Positions 58,072-64,000 of a stretch of 64,000 nt of DNA are shown piece after piece. Made by a program: the position numbers and the translations under genes. Numbering within the stretch: the stretch's first letter is position 1; each line of letters opens with the position of its first letter. The stretch comes from Acanthochlamys bracteata (taxonomy: Eukaryota > Streptophyta > Magnoliopsida > Pandanales > Velloziaceae), in assembly GCA_019914995.1 (NCBI GenBank), contig CM034131.1:1054001-1118000 (forward strand), read 5' to 3'. Below the pieces are notes generated by a model. It worked only from the letters and a program-made list of their open reading frames with translations. It did no database searches and was not told the origin of the DNA.

Positions 58072-58389
58072 ATGGGTCCGGTGGTTGCAGCTGCAGCGGC
58101 GGCACAAGCAGCAGGATTGTTAGCAGGTGCGATGCTGGTGAAGTCAGCGATAGATGCAGAACAGCAGCAGAAACCGATGGCGTGGCGGCAGCCGAGATGC
58201 GCGAGTTGTAACGGCACAGGTCGTGTTGCTTGCCTCTGTGCGAGGTGGTCGGACGGTGATACCGGTTGCAGGACTTGTGCTGGTTCTGGTAGAATGGTTT
58301 GTAGCAGTTGTGGAGGTTCAGGGACTGGAACTCCCTTACCTGCCCGGATAACTATCCGGCCGGAAAACCGCTCTAGCCAGCCTCCTTAA
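58072..58389 (+). CDS. Small DnaJ-type cysteine-rich (zinc finger) protein
   Basis: This is an intact single-exon frame of 105 residues; the ATG at 58072 is preceded by a plausible leader. An Ala-rich N-terminus (residues 4-22, VVAAAAAAQAAGLLAGAML) could be a weak membrane or transit segment. The core has CASCNGTG (43-50), an altered second pair C54/C56, CRTCAGSG (66-73) and CSSCGGSG (77-84). These are the CxxCxGxG repeats of the DnaJ zinc-binding domain, here without a J domain. Free-standing plant proteins of this type often work as chaperones or thiol-disulphide factors in plastids (for example BSD2), but the exact role here is unknown. Four repeats are usual; the second is incomplete (CLC), so zinc binding by that half may be weak. 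The tail after 85 is Pro/Arg-rich. Confidence 0.85.
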   Translation: MGPVVAAAAAAQAAGLLAGAMLVKSAIDAEQQQKPMAWRQPRCASCNGTGRVACLCARWSDGDTGCRTCAGSGRMVCSSCGGSGTGTPLPARITIRPENRSSQPP

Positions 58390-60323
58390 TTCATCTCTCT
58401 CTTTCGCTTTCTTTCTTTCTTTATTTCTTTCTTTTCTTTTGTTCTTAATATATAAGCTTCTTGTTAATTAATTTCAGTTCTCCAAGAAGATATTATGCAT
58501 GCTTTTTCATCCTCTGTGATAAAAGCAAAGAACTTTTTTTTTACTTTTAAGGGGGCTTATTATAGTAATGAATGATGTAACCAATGAGCAGGAAAGCTTC
58601 AGTTTGAAAGAAAATGGTATATGAATTTCTGGGCTTTTCCCAAGAGCTTCAATTTTGATGGAGATGTGTTGTTAGAGAGTTCTTCCTTTTTTTCCCCTTG
58701 AATCTTGAGACGAACTTACTTCAGGCATGTATCAATTTGTTTGATGTTTATACTTTTTTTAACAAAAAAGGTTACTCTTATATGTATTAATTTAAATACA
58801 AATACATACAAAAATACTTTAAAAATTAAAATAGTAATATATAAAATAATTTTAAAAATATAAAAGTATTATTTAAATTTTTAAAAATTTTAAGATATTG
58901 TTAATCTTTTTAATGTAAAATTTTGAAAAGAAAGAAATAGGAAAACATGACCAATGCAAGATAGTCCTTTAAATTTGTTTACTGTAACATTGAACGGACT
59001 AGGGAGATTGGGGCTGTTTGGCAATATATTCTGCAAAATATTTTTTAATTTTTTCAGTTTATATTTTTAATAAATTTTAATTATATTTATAAAATCTATT
59101 TAAAAATTAGGAAATATAAAATAAATTTTATATTATAAAATTATTATTATTATTTATTTTATTTTTAAAAATAAAATAAAAATATTATCTATTTTATAGA
59201 ATATTTTCTAAAAGTAGTTCCAACGTAGTTTTTAGGATATGTTTAGATTGTGATTATTGATGGTGAACGGTGGTGATGGTTAAATTTTTTACCATATTAA
59301 TCATGTTTATTTTGGTTATGATGAAATGTGTAGATGACAGGGAAACAAATTTACTTTCTCTTTTATACTTTTATTTTTTAATTATTTTAATTATTTAATA
59401 TTTAATTCAATTAGATATTTTTAATTAAATATGTATTTTACTTAGTATATTATATTAATTCACAGTTTTTATATTTATTTAAGTTTAATTGATTTTAGTT
59501 GGTAGAGAAAATAATAAAATTATATGATTAAAATTTTTAATTTAAAATTTAATTTAATTTTGTTAAATTTTATCACACATTAATTAAAAAATTAATCTTA
59601 AAGTTATATTAATAAAGCTAATTTAAGTTTTATATTAATTAAATTAGTTTAAAGTTATATTAATAAAAAGTAGATTAATATAAATAAAATATTTAAATTT
59701 TTATAAAAAATTTACTTTTATTACTTATTCACTTATCTATCTATCCAAAAATAGTTTATTATCCTTCCTTTATATTCAAATATTATAAAATTAAATAGTA
59801 AATTTTTTTTATCCGTTCTTCTATTATTTTTTTAAATTTATTTTTTAACCATGCATCCGACCCTTAGTCTCTTGCAATTCACTTGATATGCTATTTCAGT
59901 TCTTTTCTTGTATAATTTTCTTTCAAAGAACAAGAAATACTAATATTATATATGTATAACCTTTCTGTACTGTATTCTATCCTTTTCTTTCTAATTCACC
60001 ATCCATGGATTGATCATTATTAAAAGTCTATCTCAACGGAAAAACATAAAAATCATTCTCATACTTACGGAAGAGGAGTACGGCAACTGAGAACTGTATT
60101 ATTTCTGTCTAGAATATTTTTTTATTGCCTTCATAATATTTAAAACAATCCATGGACTTGATTTTATCTCTTGATTAGTGGTCCACAAAAGTTCACTTTT
60201 AAATGGGCCCAAGCGTGTCACATAATAATTTGGGCTTTAAGCTCGGCCCGTATGTTCGTTGCCAGCTTAAATCAGAGTAACAGAACCGTCAAGCTCCGAT
60301 AAAATTAACGCTCTACGCTTTTC
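58390..60323. other. Intergenic and upstream region of SF1
   Basis: The 3' flank of the small zinc protein has TTTC repeats at 58398-58440. A family-1 MITE follows at 59010-59225, then AT-rich sequence to 59850. From 60190 the promoter of SF1 shows TGGGCCC (60203) and TTGGGCTT (60230). No other gene is seen. Confidence 0.5.
59010..59225 (+). mobile_element. Family-1 MITE, diverged
   Basis: It starts GGGGCTGTTTGGCAATA and ends near AAAAGTAGTTCCAACG. It has an A/T body with ATTATTATTATTATTTATTTT and TTTATAGAATATTTTC at the family positions. Confidence 0.5.
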
Positions 60324-60330
60324 TATAAAT
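60324..60330 (+). promoter_or_regulatory. TATA box of SF1
   Basis: TATAAAT lies about 100 bases before the ATG at 60426, preceded by TGGGCC-type motifs. A GC-rich leader follows, holding a possible 5' UTR splice donor (TCAG/GTATTC near 60396). Confidence 0.5.
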
Positions 60331-60425
60331 CCCCCACCGCATTCCCCCTGCGGCGATCTTCTTCGTATCCGCCGCCTCTCGCCGTCGACAATCTCAGGTA
60401 TTCGATCTATCTTTCTTTCTTAATC

Positions 60426-62639
60426 ATGGATAATTCTTCAATCGAAACTCTAGCTCCATCTCCACCAACTAGCTTTCAAACCCTACTCGAACCAAAGTCC
60501 AATTCTCAAGATCAACAAGAAACCCTAGCTCAAGACCAGCAAAACCTTATCCGGCCATCGGCGGTGATTTCCGAGAACAACGGCGGAGGCGTTTCAGTTT
60601 CTAAAAGCGGCACCGATAGGGATGCATCCGGCGGCGAGGAAGAAACCACCAGCCGCCGCCGTCGTCGGAGCAGGTGGGACCCGACGCCAGATTCTTCTGC
60701 TGACGGCTCCAGTAGCGGGACCCGCAAACGGAAGTCCCGGTGGGCGGACGATGAACCGAAGCCGTTGATTCAGTTGCCCGATTTCATGAAGGATTTCACC
60801 GCTGAGCTTGATCCTGAAGTTCAAGCACTCAACGCCCGGTTGATGGATATTAGTAGGCTTCTGCAGTCTGGATTGCCGCTTGATGACCGCCCAGAAGGTG
60901 CTCGATCTCCTTCTCCTGAGCCGATTTACGATAACATGGGTATTCGGATTAATACTAGGGAGTATCGTGCCCGTGAGAGGTTGAATAAGGAGAGAACTGA
61001 TATTATTTCGCAATTGATTAAGAGGAATCCTGCGTTCCGGCCGCCGGCAGATTACCGCCCTCCAAAATTGCAGAAGAAGCTTTATATTCCAATGAAGGAG
61101 TACCCTGGATATAATTTCATTGGTTTGATTATTGGACCTAGGGGAAACACTCAGAAGAGGATGGAGAAGGAGACTGGTGCTAAGATTGTTATTAGGGGAA
61201 AGGGTTCTGTTAAGGAAGGGAGGTTCCAGCAGAAGAGGGATTTGAAGCCTGACCCGTCGGAGAATGAGGATTTGCATGTTCTTGTTGAAGCGGAAACACA
61301 GGAATCACTTGATGCTGCTGCAAATATGATTGAGAAGCTGTTGCAGCCTGTTGATGAGGTGTTGAATGAGCATAAGCGACAACAGCTTCGGGAGCTTGCA
61401 GCATTGAATGGGACTATCAGAGATGATGAGTTCTGCAGGCTCTGCGGTGAGCCTGGGCACCGACAGTATGCTTGTCCATCTCGAACAACTACTTTCAAGA
61501 GCGATGTGCTATGTAAGATATGTGGTGATGGTGGTCACCCGACTATTGATTGTCCTATGAAGGGCTCCGGAAAGAAGATGGACGATGAGTACCAAAATTT
61601 CTTGGCAGAGCTCGGTGGTACTGTTCCAGATTCATTGATTAAGAGCAGTTCTTTTGCAGGGGCTCTGGGATCTGGTTCCGCTGGAAACAACCCCCCATGG
61701 GCTGGTGGCTCTGGTGCCGCTGCTGTAAATGATGCCAAGAAAGAATATGATGAGACTAACTTGTATATTGGGTACTTGCCTTCTACTCTTGATGATGATG
61801 GTTTGATAAGATTATTTTCTCCTTTTGGCGATATAGTGATGGCAAAGGTTATCAAAGATCGAGTCACTGGGCACAGTAAAGGGTATGGTTTTGTCAAGTA
61901 TGCAGATGTGAACATGGCAAACCAGGCAATCGCATCCATGAATGGGTATCACCTTGAAGGCAAAGTTATGGCTGTTAGGGTTGCGGGTAAACCACCTCCA
62001 CCTGCTGGTCCTCCTGCTCCTCCACCACCACCAGCGTACCCTGCCCCTGATGCTTCATCTGGAGGTTATCCTTCACAGCAGTATATGGCTGGAGGCCCTG
62101 TGGCAGCTCCTCCTCCACCACCACCCGCTCCTGTACCTCCTCCATATACTTCCTATCCTCCTCCACCTCCCGGTTCTAGCATGTATGCCCCAATTCCAGG
62201 GCAACCTGCACCTCCACCACCGTATGGGTATCAGTACCCTCCACCACCACCAGTAGCTCCTCCTGGTGCTCCTCCACAGAGTATGAATTCAACAGATGCT
62301 AATCACACTTATCCACCTGGGGTGCAATCACAGAGTAGTACTGCAGCGACACAACCTGCACCTGATAGCACTTATACCAGTTCAGCAACTGCAACAATCC
62401 CAAGTATTCCACCTCCATACCCCCCAGCATCCTATGGGTATCCAGCATATTATTCCAGGGTTACTCCTGTTGCTCCTCCTCCACCTCCAACCATGGATCC
62501 TTCCCAGAGCATTGCTAATGCACCGTGGGCTTCCAATCCTCCTGCATCACAGCCAGTTTCTTCAACAGAACAACCTTTGCAACCCTCTAATTGTGGAGGT
62601 GATACAGAGTATGAGAAATTTATGTCTGAGATCAAGTGA
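60426..62639 (+). CDS. SF1: Splicing factor 1 (branch point-bridging protein)
   Basis: This is an intact frame of 737 residues without introns in the CDS. SF1 binds the intron branch-point sequence and U2AF65 in early spliceosome assembly in the nucleus. Domains are: a disordered N-terminus with two basic-RW ligand motifs, RRRRRSRWD (near 78-86) and RKRKSRWAD (near 100-108), which resemble U2AF-homology ligand motifs; a coiled helix-hairpin region (115-215) with the conserved [20 protein letters not shown]; the KH-QUA2 RNA-binding domain from about 218, with [14 protein letters not shown] at 233-246; two CCHC zinc knuckles, [14 protein letters not shown] (337) and [14 protein letters not shown] (363); an RRM (about 445-520, with NLYIGYLP and SKGYGFVKY) that is typical of plant and not animal SF1; and a long Pro-rich C-terminus. 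The length is near the plant norm. It starts at the first ATG after a TATA box. Confidence 0.96.
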   Translation: MDNSSIETLAPSPPTSFQTLLEPKSNSQDQQETLAQDQQNLIRPSAVISENNGGGVSVSKSGTDRDASGGEEETTSRRRRRSRWDPTPDSSADGSSSGTRKRKSRWADDEPKPLIQLPDFMKDFTAELDPEVQALNARLMDISRLLQSGLPLDDRPEGARSPSPEPIYDNMGIRINTREYRARERLNKERTDIISQLIKRNPAFRPPADYRPPKLQKKLYIPMKEYPGYNFIGLIIGPRGNTQKRMEKETGAKIVIRGKGSVKEGRFQQKRDLKPDPSENEDLHVLVEAETQESLDAAANMIEKLLQPVDEVLNEHKRQQLRELAALNGTIRDDEFCRLCGEPGHRQYACPSRTTTFKSDVLCKICGDGGHPTIDCPMKGSGKKMDDEYQNFLAELGGTVPDSLIKSSSFAGALGSGSAGNNPPWAGGSGAAAVNDAKKEYDETNLYIGYLPSTLDDDGLIRLFSPFGDIVMAKVIKDRVTGHSKGYGFVKYADVNMANQAIASMNGYHLEGKVMAVRVAGKPPPPAGPPAPPPPPAYPAPDASSGGYPSQQYMAGGPVAAPPPPPPAPVPPPYTSYPPPPPGSSMYAPIPGQPAPPPPYGYQYPPPPPVAPPGAPPQSMNSTDANHTYPPGVQSQSSTAATQPAPDSTYTSSATATIPSIPPPYPPASYGYPAYYSRVTPVAPPPPPTMDPSQSIANAPWASNPPASQPVSSTEQPLQPSNCGGDTEYEKFMSEIK

Positions 62640-64000
62640 TAGCTCAAAGCATGGCCACAGAATCGTCATGGAAGGTAAATTGGCTTCTCTTTTCCTGTTG
62701 TTTTTGCTGCTGATGCATAACTTCTTTAAGTATTACTTTCCTTACTTAGCCTTCATTGAGGTCTTCCCCAAGCAAGATATTCAAACAATTTACACTAACT
62801 TCTAGAAGGATTTATTTCCTTATCCTTCTTTTGAGGTTCCCCCTCTATTTACACATACAATGCGAATGACGTTAATTGAGAAGAGCAAATTATACAATAA
62901 GGATGGAATAATCCACATTGAATCTTGTATTTTTTGGATTTGGATTGGATGCATGTATTCACTCTGAACTAGTAGTCTGCACCTAGAATAGATCCATCAC
63001 AGACTGTGCTCTAGCAGTATTTATCAGTTCCATATGTATGTAGTAATTGTGATATTTTTTAGATGTATTATGTGATGGTAGTTCAGCAGCTTCATTGCAT
63101 ATGCCTAATGTTTCTGTGTAACGCTTCCTACCTAGTAACTTGATCATTGTTGCTTCCTACAGAAAGGGTTACTTTTGACATTATGCTTTCTTTTAATAAT
63201 TTGCAAATTCTTACATGTTGCCCTGATGTTTGCTGGAAAGGTAAGTGCACATGGCTTAATGCTGCATTTTTTGAACCACATCAAAGATTCTCAGAAAATT
63301 GTATATTTTTTATAACATATGCGTTAATATTTTTCTTAGATTTTAGCAGAGGAGATTTTCAGGTAAAAAAGAGTGAGGCTTCCTATATATCTTTTCTTAA
63401 TAGCTATGGAGTATGGATTAATAATTTATTTTGCAAAATATTGTCGTGCTCACTTTTCTCATATGAACAGTTACATCTACTAACATCTATCCTCGTGGTG
63501 ATGGAATTGTTTTGGCAGGGTTGAAGTTTTTGGAGCTATTGTGACCTGATTTGTTTCTAATGCTATGACTTCAACTAGGTGGACTTTGCATCTCACATCA
63601 TTAACCTTGTTGTGCTCTTATTGCATTGCAGAGACTGGACTGGCCTTATCAATGTTTCTAGCTTCTGGTAGAGCTTTTTTTATTTGTCTTTTTTTATTTG
63701 TATAACAGATTGTTTTACAGTGCAGCATAAATTCCTCTTGTGTGGAGGGCATATCAGGCTTCATGGGGTCTAAGCTGCTGTTGTTTTGTTATCTACTTTT
63801 ATCTGGAATTGGACTCACTGCTAATGATTTTTGTGCTTTGGTGTCTCTTTTAATACTTTCTATGTGCGGCATCACCTGGATCTTTCATGGTCATGTTTAG
63901 TTAATTTCCTAACTACTTCATCCAATTATCATGTGTTTGTTATGCCGTTGATTTGGATAATAACTCTGAAGCTTATGAATTAATTTTCCATTATCAACCT
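62640..64000 (+). other. SF1 3' UTR and downstream region
   Basis: A donor-like GGAAG/GTAAAT lies near 62670, about 30 bases after the stop, followed by U-rich intron-like sequence with acceptor-like CTACAG (near 63162), ATTTTCAG (63360) and TTGCAG (63630). This suggests one or more introns in the 3' UTR. The frames at 63147-63524 have no domain. No other gene is seen up to the window edge. Confidence 0.4.

Noticed and set aside
60594-61277. 227-residue minus-strand frame opposite SF1
   Set aside because: It is antisense to the KH-domain region of a clear gene; no start context or domain.
1-64000. CRISPR arrays, prokaryotic operons, prophage or plasmid genes
   Set aside because: No regularly spaced repeats and no bacterial-type gene packing; introns, TATA boxes and gene families are those of a plant nucleus.

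Overview
The window is nuclear DNA of a flowering plant, most likely a eudicot. Genes are widely spaced and contain GT-AG introns. The spaces between them are very AT-rich and packed with short non-autonomous transposons. The proteins match plant families (LAZY1, group IIc WRKY, early-nodulin-like phytocyanin, plant SF1, plant RNR2). I see no operons, CRISPR arrays, rRNA or tRNA genes. Family names come from recognising motifs by eye; no database was searched.

Layout, left to right. At 1.5-2.7 kb is a single-exon plant-specific protein of the MAKR-like type (+). At 4.6-5.8 kb is a broken chimera joining part of a BIR-type receptor kinase to part of a nodulin-like MFS transporter, preceded by four hairpins. 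At 7.6-8.4 kb is a two-exon phytocyanin (+). At 10.4-12.0 kb is a partly resolved minus-strand gene. At 14.4-16.2 kb is a two-exon WRKY75/45-like factor (-). At 20.0-21.7 kb is a two-exon multi-pass membrane protein (+). From 22.4 to 27.1 kb is a stretch that looks transcribed but has no convincing coding frame. At 29.6-30.3 kb is a conserved plant protein of unknown function (+). From 31 to 39 kb there is mostly MITE debris, including a hAT element with clean target duplications, plus a broken minus-strand ORF near 37 kb. At 39.7-41.8 kb is LAZY1 (+, five coding exons). At 44.8-45.2 kb is a zinc-finger-less protein resembling the C-terminus of SGR5/IDD15 (-). At 47.6-50.3 kb is a small multi-exon minus-strand gene, possibly degenerate. 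It is divergent from the ribonucleotide reductase small subunit at 50.7-52.2 kb (+). At 58.1-58.4 kb is a small DnaJ-type cysteine-rich protein (+). At 60.4-62.6 kb is splicing factor SF1 (+).

The genes do not form one pathway. The most suggestive neighbourhood is LAZY1 beside an SGR5/IDD15-like C-terminal protein, because both families act in shoot gravitropism. The other strong theme is repeated insertion of two Tourist-like MITE families, both with TTA target duplications. They account for much of the AT-rich intergenic sequence.
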